From JALXCG01 sp026991065 [NCBI: Gemmatimonadota bacterium] (GTDB lineage Bacteria; GCA-2686955), in contig JALXCG010000322.1 of the NCBI GenBank assembly GCA_026991065.1, positions 1 through 6,461 on the forward strand: a DNA stretch of 6,461 bases, written 5' to 3'. Shown here piece after piece: positions 1-6,461 of the stretch; position 1 is the first letter of the stretch; each line of letters opens with the position of its first letter. The notes beneath the pieces were generated by a model. That model did not search any database, was not told the DNA's origin, and saw only the letters and a list, made by a program, of their open reading frames with translations. A program made the translations under genes and the position numbers.

Positions 1-646
1 CCAGTATCATTCCGCCCGGGGCCATGGCCGCCCACTGCAGCGACAGCGCTTGATCCGCCGACAGGCGACGCACCACCTCGAAAACCGGCAACTCCTCCTC
101 CATGGCCGCCAAAAGGGCGACCCGCGCTGGAGGTGAAAGCGCGTCGCGCAACCCCGCCGCAAACTCGATCCGAAACTCGGAGTCACCGACACCGAAACGC
201 GCTCCCCGCACGCTCTCCACCAGGGCTTCGGTCACGCGATCGACGGCCGGGAGCGTTGCACCCAATCCACCCGCCTCAAGGGCATCGAAGGAGGCATCGA
301 GCAGGTCGGTTGCCTCCAGGATTAGGCTCTGCAACGCGCTGTAACTGCCGCCTTCGCGGCGGGGAAGATCCTGTATCGCCTCTTCGAGAATGTGGCACAG
401 CTGAACCAGGTGATCCAATCGCGCGAATGCCACCAGAGACTTGATCGAATGAGCATCGCGAACTGCACCATTCAGTGCGTCCGCATCCTCTTTATTGAAT
501 ACCTGTTCGATATTTCGGACCCAGCCGGCAAAAAAAAGTCGCGTTTCTTCCAGAAAATCGGACAGTTCCTCTGCACTTACTCCGCCGTGCTCTTCACTGT
601 CGTCGAGCTGACCGGCTGGCCCCAGGCACGCTGTCGTATCGATCAT
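1..646 (-). CDS. CheA-like Hpt-domain protein, N-terminal part (runs off the left edge)
   Basis: The minus-strand frame starting at ATG 646-644 stays open to the window edge, giving about 215 residues with no stop. Residues about 25-95 look like a histidine phosphotransfer helix bundle: an acidic amphipathic first helix (EELSDFLEETRLFF), then DAHSIKSLVAFARLDHLVQLCHILEEAI. His66 is the likely phospho-acceptor and Lys69 the usual lysine three residues on; the glycine that normally follows is Ser70. Residues about 100-215 are acidic, Ala/Leu-rich and probably helical, resembling the region between Hpt and kinase domains in CheA/FrzE-type proteins. Any kinase, CheW-like or receiver domains would lie outside the window. 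In such proteins the histidine receives phosphate and passes it to a response regulator. The start codon overlaps the upstream STAS gene's stop as ATGA. It could instead be a stand-alone Hpt protein; the Hpt call is firm, the CheA call less so. Confidence 0.72.
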   Translation of the reverse strand, partial: MIDTTACLGPAGQLDDSEEHGGVSAEELSDFLEETRLFFAGWVRNIEQVFNKEDADALNGAVRDAHSIKSLVAFARLDHLVQLCHILEEAIQDLPRREGGSYSALQSLILEATDLLDASFDALEAGGLGATLPAVDRVTEALVESVRGARFGVGDSEFRIEFAAGLRDALSPPARVALLAAMEEELPVFEVVRRLSADQALSLQWAAMAPGGMIL

Positions 647-1038
647 GAGGTCTCATCTCCCGCCGAGAAACTCGCCACGGCACTCTTAATGGTGCGGAAA
701 AAACGAAATGAACGATCGCCCCCTACCAGGGCCAAGGCAAAGCGATGCCGCGCGCGCAACCGAGCCACCCGAATCCCCCCACCCGCCAAGTTGGACTCCG
801 CGGCGGCCCGCATCAGCATGGCGATGCCGGAGCCCGAAAGTTTGCGAACACGGTGCATATCCAGAACGATTCGGGTGTCGCCCGCGCTTAGCAGACGCTC
901 AATTCTGCTATGCAGGCGGATCGTCTCCACGCCGCCCACCTCGCGCCCAACGTCCAATACGACAACATCGCCGACCGCGGGCTCTTGCGCGGCCTCGAAG
1001 AGAATTCGCCGGATCTGAGGCAAGGAGTCTTGAGGCAT
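643..1038 (-). CDS. STAS-domain protein, anti-anti-sigma-factor-like
   Basis: From ATG 1038 the product is 131 residues and almost entirely one STAS domain. It runs from strand GDVVVLDV (residues 23-30) through RIVLDMHRV (56-64) and the helix-capping loop LSGSGIAML (67-75) to the terminal helix near 113-125. SpoIIAA-type proteins carry DSSG in that loop and a partner kinase phosphorylates the second serine. Here the motif reads SGSG, keeping the second serine (Ser70) but losing the aspartate and first serine. The product is cytoplasmic. Its stop overlaps the start of the Hpt/CheA-like gene by ATGA, so it probably works with that pathway rather than with a sigma factor. The start is uncertain. 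The frame stays open to TTG 1239, with ATG 1128 and GTG 1215 as alternatives; the GTG has AAGGA five bases ahead. I chose 1038 because it gives a normal STAS length, although its ribosome binding site is weak. Confidence 0.72.
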   Translation of the reverse strand: MPQDSLPQIRRILFEAAQEPAVGDVVVLDVGREVGGVETIRLHSRIERLLSAGDTRIVLDMHRVRKLSGSGIAMLMRAAAESNLAGGGIRVARLRARHRFALALVGGDRSFRFFRTIKSAVASFSAGDETS

Positions 1039-1255
1039 GGCCACCGTTCTTCGCGGTTCGGATGCACGACCTCTGCACGAGCCCGCCGTCAGCGGCGTGA
1101 GCTTGCGTGTGAAGCCGATTGCGGACATCCGCCAGCGCGAATCCGCGAGTCCTTGTACAGGATGCACAACCGTGCGACCGGTCACGGACTCTGCTGGCTG
1201 AATCGGGCGAAACACCACATTCCTTGAGAACTTAGTCAAAAAAGGAACGCCGACT
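1039..1255. other. Gap between the STAS and lipoprotein genes
   Basis: These 217 bases lie upstream of the chosen STAS start and downstream of the lipoprotein stop. The STAS frame is open across most of it, so part may encode an N-terminal extension. It holds a near-identical 12-base direct repeat (1060-1071 and 1160-1171). On the minus strand a run of six T follows the lipoprotein stop, but no convincing stem precedes it, so I do not call a terminator. No strong promoter is visible. Confidence 0.4.
1060..1171. repeat. 12-base direct repeat, copies 100 bases apart
   Basis: GGATGCACGACC (1060-1071) and GGATGCACAACC (1160-1171) differ at one base and start exactly 100 bases apart. The second copy overlaps a small inverted repeat, GCAC-N4-GTGC (1164-1175). 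They could be paired regulator sites ahead of the STAS/CheA-like genes or a chance match. Confidence 0.3.
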
Positions 1256-1834
1256 CTACTCCGCTGCCAGGTGAAACTCGAACTCCCCGGCGAAGCGCGA
1301 CATGCGCACCAGGTGGAAAGGGTGTGTCATCACCGACAGAGTGATCGTACCCGGTGCCGGCTTGGTTTCCACATATTCCACGCGGCGGCCGGCTGCGGTT
1401 TCCCGACAGGAGACAATCTCCACCCCATGGCCGCTCGACGAACGCGTGCCGGCGAAAACACCGACGACCAGGCTCGTGGCAAAATCGACTTCCGGCAGGG
1501 GCCGGGGAGGGGACTCGCCACGGGTATGTTCGGCCCACAGCGCGGCGAACGCCTGAGGATCCCGAATCACCACTCGGCGCGGCTCGTGGATGCCGCTCCG
1601 GCTCCCCCGCGCAATGCTCTCGAAGGCAATGGAACCGGTTTCGGGCGAGCCGCCGGGTTCCCCCCGGGAAGCGCACCCGGAAGAGAGGACACCGGCCAAC
1701 ACAAGCCCACTTAGCGCAGTCAACCCGGACCAACGGCCGGCGCCGAAGTGACGGCCTTGACGACCCCGGAGTGGCCGCGCCGAAGGTGCATCTCCGGACG
1801 CTCCACCGGTCCAGGGCAAGAAAGCTAGCTGCAT
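1256..1834 (-). CDS. Lipoprotein with a PrcB C-terminal domain
   Basis: The product is 192 residues. A hydrophobic stretch (about 38-50) leads to VLSSGC with Cys54, an acceptable lipobox although position -3 is Ser rather than Leu, so it is probably a lipid-anchored envelope protein. After a Gly/Ser/Pro-rich linker (55-80), residues about 81-190 match the PrcB_C pattern: a basic VVIRD strand, FAALWAEH (96-103), PEVDF (114-118), VVGVFAGTRSSSGHGVEI (123-140), and a PAPG turn followed by HPFHLV near the end. PrcB was named from a subunit of the Treponema denticola protease complex; the wider family is of unknown biochemistry and should not be assumed proteolytic. ATG 1834 has GAAAGG on the minus strand 11 bases upstream, but it leaves 53 residues before the cysteine, long for a signal peptide. 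A TTG at residue 38 is an alternative. The gene diverges from enolase across 87 bases. Confidence 0.78.
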   Translation of the reverse strand: MQLAFLPWTGGASGDAPSARPLRGRQGRHFGAGRWSGLTALSGLVLAGVLSSGCASRGEPGGSPETGSIAFESIARGSRSGIHEPRRVVIRDPQAFAALWAEHTRGESPPRPLPEVDFATSLVVGVFAGTRSSSGHGVEIVSCRETAAGRRVEYVETKPAPGTITLSVMTHPFHLVRMSRFAGEFEFHLAAE

Positions 1835-3214
<1,380 letters not shown>

Positions 3215-3229
3215 TCCAGGAAACCCGCC

Positions 3230-3598
3230 ATGCCCATTCCAGCCCCTTTCCCCGGCCAGAGATTCAAGCGCGGCCATGAGCCCGTTCTCATACAAAGCCG
3301 TTCACGTCTCTTCTGGCTCTGCCTGGGGCTCTTTTGGCTGCTCCTGGTCAGTCAGATGATCTGGGGGCACCATGGATTGCTGGCCTGGCGGAGCGCTGAA
3401 CGCGCGGTGGCGGAGCGCAGCGCAGCGATCCGCGCCGCTACCGCGCGCCTGGAGCAGTTGCGCAAGCGCAATGAGGCCATGCAAAACTCTCCGGAAGCCC
3501 AAGAGGAGGTGGCCAGGGAACTCTACGGCTATACCACGCCGGGAGCGATCGTCTTCGAGTTCGATGATGCCAAAGAGTGGTCGATTGAGGTGCGCTGA
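3230..3598 (+). CDS. ftsB: Cell-division protein FtsB / DivIC-like
   Basis: FtsB bridges FtsL and FtsQ in the divisome and helps activate septal peptidoglycan synthesis. The 122-residue product has the expected layout: a basic cytoplasmic N-terminus (1-26), one membrane segment (about 27-46, Leu/Trp-rich), a coiled coil (about 53-85) rich in Ala, Arg and Glu, then the family signature ELYGYTTPGAIVFEF (97-111). That signature corresponds to the ELGMVRPGE-like motif of FtsB/DivIC proteins. AGGAAA at 3218-3223 precedes ATG 3230 with normal spacing. An FtsB gene directly after enolase is a common bacterial arrangement and supports the call. The N-terminus is slightly longer than in E. coli FtsB (103 residues). 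DivIC and FtsB cannot be told apart from sequence alone, but the single membrane segment and eno linkage favour FtsB. Confidence 0.9.
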   Translation: MPIPAPFPGQRFKRGHEPVLIQSRSRLFWLCLGLFWLLLVSQMIWGHHGLLAWRSAERAVAERSAAIRAATARLEQLRKRNEAMQNSPEAQEEVARELYGYTTPGAIVFEFDDAKEWSIEVR

Positions 3599-3685
3599 TA
3601 GATTCTCTTGCAATGCGATTCCGCGCCCAGGGCACGGCCAAAGCAGAAGACCGCGCGCTGATGGTGGATCAAGGCCGAGTTTTGC

Positions 3686-3714
3686 TTGACACGAACCCCG
3701 GGATTCTGCATACT
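3686..3714 (+). promoter_or_regulatory. Sigma-70-type promoter of tRNA-Met
   Basis: A perfect -35 TTGACA (3686-3691) is followed by a 17-base spacer and CATACT (3709-3714). Transcription would begin near 3721, about seven bases before the mature tRNA. This is the clearest promoter in the window and gives the tRNA transcription independent of eno-ftsB. Confidence 0.8.
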
Positions 3715-3727
3715 GCGTTTTCTTCAC

Positions 3728-3804
<77 letters not shown>

Positions 3805-3813
3805 ACTTCCCGG

Positions 3814-3845
3814 AAAGGGCTCGAGATCGGCCTCGAGCCCTTTTC
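3814..3845 (+). terminator. Intrinsic terminator after tRNA-Met
   Basis: A 12-base-pair perfect stem, AAAGGGCTCGAG (3814-3825) against CTCGAGCCCTTT (3832-3843), encloses a six-base loop and ends in TTTT. It begins ten bases after the tRNA CCA end and should stop transcription before rpmB. Confidence 0.88.
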
Positions 3846-3897
3846 AGTGTCGAACTGAAGGCAAGCATTCACTGTCTGGTGAGTTCCCCCCTTCAGT
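3843..3897. repeat. Alternating TTCAGT / ACTGAA repeats upstream of rpmB
   Basis: TTCAGT (3843-3848) faces ACTGAA (3854-3859) across five bases. ACTGAAGG (3854-3861) is also the exact inverse of CCTTCAGT (3890-3897), which ends just before the candidate rpmB -10. The middle element can therefore pair with either flank, or the three may be protein-binding half-sites. Confidence 0.4.
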
Positions 3898-3905
3898 GGT
3901 ATGAT
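3877..3905 (+). promoter_or_regulatory. Candidate rpmB promoter
   Basis: TATGAT (3900-3905) is a good -10. The hexamer 17 bases upstream, TGGTGA (3877-3882), is a poor -35. A start near 3912 would leave a leader of about 43 bases. The terminator between the tRNA and rpmB makes a separate promoter necessary, which supports this site. Confidence 0.5.
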
Positions 3906-3919
3906 ATTGGTTTCCGAAG

Positions 3920-3934
3920 CTCCGATGGTCGGAG
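3920..3934 (+). promoter_or_regulatory. Small hairpin in the rpmB leader
   Basis: CTCCGA-TGG-TCGGAG forms a six-base-pair stem with a three-base loop. Its 3' arm includes a GGAGG-like stretch nine bases before the real AAGGAG, so the hairpin may hide a decoy binding site. A regulatory role is only a possibility. Confidence 0.3.
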
Positions 3935-3942
3935 GATTCGCC

Positions 3943-3948
3943 AAGGAG
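3943..3948 (+). promoter_or_regulatory. Ribosome binding site deciding the rpmB start
   Basis: AAGGAG lies six bases before ATG 3955. It shows that translation begins there and not at the in-frame ATGs at 3901 or 3925. Confidence 0.85.
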
Positions 3949-3954
3949 AAACCG

Positions 3955-4197
3955 ATGGCTCGCGTCTGTAGCATCACGGGCAAACGCCCCCTCGCTGGGA
4001 ACAACGTCTCCCACGCCCACAACAAGACTCGCCGGCGTCAGCTTCCCAATCTTCAGCGCAAACGCATCTACGTTCCGGAATTGGGTCGCTTCGTGAGGAT
4101 TCGTCTGTCTGCGCGTGCGCTGCGCACGGTTTCCCGCAAGGGGCTCCTGGCCGTCCTCCGTTCCGAAGGCCTGACTTTGCGCGACGTCGTCTGCTGA
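3955..4197 (+). CDS. rpmB: 50S ribosomal protein bL28
   Basis: bL28 is a small basic protein of the large ribosomal subunit. The 80-residue product opens with MARVCSITGKRPLAGNNVSHAHNK-type sequence, the standard bL28 N-terminus, followed by RRRQLPNLQRKRIY (26-39) and a conserved RFVRIRLSARALRTVSRKG stretch (44-62). Length is normal. It has a single cysteine (Cys5) with Thr8 where zinc-binding bL28 forms carry a second cysteine, so it belongs to the form without a zinc ribbon, as in E. coli. The start is fixed by AAGGAG and by homology. No rpmG follows, unlike the rpmB-rpmG pair of E. coli. The initiator tRNA lies just upstream but is separated by a terminator. Confidence 0.98.
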   Translation: MARVCSITGKRPLAGNNVSHAHNKTRRRQLPNLQRKRIYVPELGRFVRIRLSARALRTVSRKGLLAVLRSEGLTLRDVVC

Positions 4198-4302
4198 TCC
4201 AACCCCGGGCTTGGGCCTGAGTCAAGCAGGCTCGGGATACCGCACAGTGCGGAACCCCGGGCCCTTGCTGTTGATCATCCGCGGAACAGCAGACATGAGG
4301 AG
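4198..4302. other. Repeat-rich gap between rpmB and the peptidase gene
   Basis: These 105 bases hold an exact direct repeat AACCCCGGGC (4201-4210 and 4253-4262). It encloses two small hairpins: GCCTG/CAGGC (4215-4231) and CCGCA/TGCGG (4240-4252). A third stem, TGCTGTT/AACAGCA (4266-4272 and 4285-4291), lies just before GAGGAG. None is followed by a T-run, so an intrinsic terminator for rpmB is not evident. The peptidase frame happens to be open across the whole gap from the rpmB stop. Confidence 0.45.
4297..4302 (+). promoter_or_regulatory. Strong ribosome binding site upstream of the peptidase frame
   Basis: GAGGAG ends six bases before ATG 4309, which is in frame with the peptidase gene, and directly abuts ATG 4303. 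It argues for a start 126 bases upstream of the one suggested by the signal peptide. Confidence 0.5.
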
Positions 4303-4434
4303 ATGCTCATGCGCTGTTCTTCCAGCTCACCCCGGACCCGAGAGAGCAGATGCCGCGCCACCTCGGCTCTGCCTTCTGCATGCCAGCGCACGACTGCCGT
4401 CACCTGGATGGCGGCGTCCCACGGCCCCCGCTTG

Positions 4435-5967
4435 ATGCTTCGACATTGGCGGAAGAGCGCTGTTTGGCTGCTACTTGGCGCGCTCACACTCCCCGCGACC
4501 GCTCGACCGCCGATCCAACCCAGCCGCGGTATTGACCTGCTGCTGCAGGCAACGCCGGCCGGGATTGAGATTGCAGCCTATCGCTCGCGCCACAACCCAC
4601 CCCGTGGCGTCGCGTCCCCCCCCATGGCCGTTGCCCCCGGCCTGCATCTGGAGGTGGTATCGACGGCCGGTTCGGTGATCGAGTGGGTCGCTCTGGGCGA
4701 CCCCCACCTGCTCCTTTTTGACGATCTGAGTGGCGCGCGGCCAAGGCTCGGAATCGAGGAGGTCGCGGAGCGCTGGCTGCGCATACCCCTGGCGATTCCG
4801 GCCGGCGCCACGCCGGAACTGCGCATCCGTGATCAGCGCGGAGAGATCTGGGACTCGGTCGCGCTGAGTGATTTGAGCGATTTGACCCCATCCGGCGACG
4901 GGGGCGCGAGGCGCGGCGGCGCGGCGGTTGAGCCGGTTCTCATCAACGGCGACTCCGCCCAGCGCCTGGATCTGCTCTTCATCGGCGACGGATATCGCGA
5001 AGCGGAGTGGCCGCTCTTTCGCGATCATGTGGCCACCTGCGTCACCGCCCTGCTGGGCGCGGAGCCTTTCGCCACCTACCCCACTGCGATCAACATCTGG
5101 CAGCTCCCGCTGCGCTCGGCGGAGTCGGGAGCCGATCACCCCTGCGACGGGATTCAGCGCCAGACACGCCTGGATGCCACCTATGACTGGCCGGCATGTC
5201 GCACGCGCATGATGAGCTACAACTACCTCAAGGCCTGGCTGATCGCCACCGCGGCGTTGCCGGAGTGGGACAATCTGATCGTCCTGGTCAATGATCCGGA
5301 GCGTGCCGGCGCCATGCCGCCTTTCGCGCCGGGTCCGGTCTACGGCGCTTACGATGATCTGCGCTATCTGACCATCCACGAGTGGGTCGGGCACGACCTG
5401 GCGGGGCTGATGGATGAGTACGATGCCACCGAGGATGTGGGGCCGATCGGCCTGCCCTATGCCCCGAACTGTTCGGCGTCCCGACTCTTCCCGCCGTGGC
5501 AACACTGGATCCGCGCCGGGGAGCCGGGAATGGGCACGTTCAGGAACTGTGCATTCAACAATCTCTATCGCCCCACGGCGGATGCGTGCATCATGCGGGA
5601 AAGCGACGTCTACGCTTTCGATCCGTTCTGCCGCGAGCGCGCCGTCAAAGGGCTCTTTAAGGTGGTGCGGCCGATTCTGGGCGCGGAGCCCGATCCCGGG
5701 GAGCCGCTGCTGCTCGGCCCGGGAGAGACGGTCGAGATCTGGGTGGAGACGCTCGAAGCGGTGGACCACAAACCGGTTTTCACCTGGTGGCTCGACGGCG
5801 AAAACGCGGGCGAGGGCTATTTACCCTGGTTCGAGCTGGATGCCGCGTCGCTGGATCCGGGAATCCACACGCTGGCGGTGAAGGTCCACGACCCGACGGC
5901 GATGGTGCTCAAGGATCGGCATCACCTTCTGGATGACGAACGCAGCTGGGAGGTGCGACGCTTCTGA
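4435..5967 (+). CDS. Secreted M64-family (IgA-peptidase-like) metallopeptidase
   Basis: From ATG 4435 the product is 510 residues. It opens with a classic signal peptide: MLRHWRK, hydrophobic AVWLLLGALTL, and probable cleavage after PATA. A beta-rich N-terminal domain is followed by the M64 core: INGD (170-173), LLFIGDGYREAEW (180-192), PFATYPTAINIW, SAESGADHPC, NLIVLVND, the zinc region HEWVGHDLAGLMDEY (315-329), YRP (378-380) and FCRERAV with Cys399. Residues about 420-510 look like an Ig-like C-terminal domain. M64 enzymes are zinc endopeptidases; the founding member cuts IgA, but environmental homologues have unknown substrates. The usual motif is HEFGH or HELGH, then DEY. Here one residue is inserted, giving HExxxH, so activity and metal binding are uncertain. 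In-frame ATGs at 4303 and 4309 follow a strong GAGGAG; they would add 42-44 Ser/Arg/Thr-rich residues ahead of the signal peptide. Family assignment is firm; the start is not. Confidence 0.88.
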   Translation: MLRHWRKSAVWLLLGALTLPATARPPIQPSRGIDLLLQATPAGIEIAAYRSRHNPPRGVASPPMAVAPGLHLEVVSTAGSVIEWVALGDPHLLLFDDLSGARPRLGIEEVAERWLRIPLAIPAGATPELRIRDQRGEIWDSVALSDLSDLTPSGDGGARRGGAAVEPVLINGDSAQRLDLLFIGDGYREAEWPLFRDHVATCVTALLGAEPFATYPTAINIWQLPLRSAESGADHPCDGIQRQTRLDATYDWPACRTRMMSYNYLKAWLIATAALPEWDNLIVLVNDPERAGAMPPFAPGPVYGAYDDLRYLTIHEWVGHDLAGLMDEYDATEDVGPIGLPYAPNCSASRLFPPWQHWIRAGEPGMGTFRNCAFNNLYRPTADACIMRESDVYAFDPFCRERAVKGLFKVVRPILGAEPDPGEPLLLGPGETVEIWVETLEAVDHKPVFTWWLDGENAGEGYLPWFELDAASLDPGIHTLAVKVHDPTAMVLKDRHHLLDDERSWEVRRF

Positions 5968-6165
5968 TGACGGCGGGGCGCCCGGCTGCAACGCAATCTG
6001 GAGCCGAACGCGGTTCCGCCGGTGGAGTAGGCTGCTTCGGAGAGAAGAGCGGAGAAGACCACCGGGGCGCTCGCGAGGAGACGCGGCGGCGGAGCGCTGG
6101 AGCGAAAACTTCATCCCTCCGAAAAAAGAGGCGGTGAGGGGCGTGAACTCGGCACCCCGGCCGAC
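5968..6165. other. Gap between convergent genes
   Basis: I see no credible gene in these 198 bases. A seven-pair stem (6000-6006 with 6011-6017, loop AACG, one G-T pair) follows the peptidase stop but has no T-run. On the minus strand a run of six T (6122-6127) lies about 40 bases past the phosphatase-like stop, but no good stem precedes it. Ends of transcription cannot be placed. Confidence 0.5.
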
Positions 6166-6461
6166 CTATTTGACATAGCCCAGGCTGCGCAACTGGTCGC
6201 GAATCGCATCGTCGATCTCGCCCGTCGCGCCACCATGGGCGGACTCGGTTTCGAAGGTGGGGAGCGGCTCCGGCAGCGGACGCAGCGAACCATCCGCGCG
6301 GTGCGGGAGGAGATCGGGCGGCAGTTTGCCGGGTAGATCCTGCGCTCCGGGGAGACCGAGGTGAGCGAGGATCAGGGGGACGATGTCTACCTGCTCCAGT
6401 TTCGGGTCGAAAACTGGAGATTCGGGTGTGCGCGGCAGCACGGTCGGACCGGCGATGAGAT
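6166..6461 (-). CDS. Alkaline-phosphatase-superfamily protein, C-terminal end (runs off the right edge)
   Basis: The minus-strand frame enters at the right edge and ends at TAG 6168-6166, showing the last 97 or so residues. It is open upstream of GTG 6441, so that codon is not the start. The visible part has the usual end of sulfatase or type I phosphodiesterase/nucleotide-pyrophosphatase proteins: LIAGPTVLP near the edge (a degenerate GPG-type strand), then VDIVPLILAHLGLPGAQDLPGKL, matching the DVAPTLLALLGLP...DGK pattern, a Pro-rich linker, and a helix ending LRSLGYVK. An LGY ending is common in this superfamily. The catalytic threonine/serine and most metal ligands lie outside the window, so substrate and activity cannot be judged. 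It converges with the peptidase gene. Confidence 0.7.
   Translation of the reverse strand, partial: LIAGPTVLPRTPESPVFDPKLEQVDIVPLILAHLGLPGAQDLPGKLPPDLLPHRADGSLRPLPEPLPTFETESAHGGATGEIDDAIRDQLRSLGYVK

Noticed and set aside
392-1018. 208-codon plus-strand frame across the Hpt and STAS genes
   Set aside because: It is antisense to two minus-strand genes with clear domains, and its product is Arg/Ser/Pro rich with no motif.
3901-3954. Longer start for rpmB at ATG 3901
   Set aside because: It would begin inside the candidate -10 TATGAT and lacks a binding site, whereas ATG 3955 has AAGGAG and matches bL28 proteins exactly.
4275-4487. Minus-strand 70-residue frame faintly resembling a monooxygenase (ABM)-like strand-helix start
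   Set aside because: Only the stretch VTAVVRWHAEGRAEVARHLL is suggestive. The frame stops far short of the domain, does not continue in other frames, and lies opposite the peptidase start region.
4471-5769. 432-codon open frame on the minus strand across the peptidase gene
   Set aside because: Same effect: the plus strand has a full M64 protein with a signal peptide, and the antisense product has an Arg/Gln/Gly-rich composition without motifs.
6000-6017. Hairpin after the peptidase gene as an intrinsic terminator
   Set aside because: The stem is short, includes a G-T pair, and is followed by GCCGGTGG rather than a T-run.

Overview
The window is GC-rich, with coding DNA dense on both strands. 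It looks like ordinary bacterial chromosome: enolase, FtsB, initiator tRNA and ribosomal protein bL28 lie together and intact. Lineage cannot be fixed from the sequence. A CheA-type phosphotransfer protein next to a STAS protein, a PrcB-type lipoprotein, a secreted M64-type peptidase and an alkaline-phosphatase-superfamily protein ending in LGYVK would suit a GC-rich Gram-negative, for instance of the deltaproteobacterial, Eisenbacteria or Krumholzibacteria kind. That is inference.

Left part, minus strand (1-1834). A truncated CheA-like gene with an N-terminal Hpt domain runs off the left edge (646 to 1). It overlaps the stop codon of a STAS-domain gene (1038-643) by an ATGA, so the two are probably translationally coupled parts of one signalling operon. 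After a 217-base gap comes a lipoprotein with a PrcB C-terminal domain (1834-1256).

Centre, plus strand (1922-4197). The lipoprotein and enolase genes diverge from an 87-base region with two short inverted repeats, one of which may be a symmetric pair of -10 elements. Enolase (1922-3214) is followed after 15 bases by ftsB (3230-3598), a common gene pair. Then come a well-formed promoter, initiator tRNA-Met with encoded CCA (3728-3804), an intrinsic terminator, and rpmB (3955-4197) with its own candidate promoter, repeats and a near-perfect ribosome binding site.

Right part (4198-6461). About 105 bases of short repeats and hairpins lead into a secreted M64-family metallopeptidase (about 4435-5967). 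Its zinc motif is HEWVGH, one residue longer than HExxH, and this is the most unusual feature in the window. A 198-base stretch without a gene separates it from the convergent 3' end of a probable alkaline-phosphatase-superfamily gene (6461-6166, minus).

Most of the window is core cell machinery (glycolysis, division, translation initiation, ribosome) flanked by surface, secreted and signalling genes. I see no mobile element, CRISPR array, rRNA or defence locus, and nothing that amounts to a new multi-gene system.
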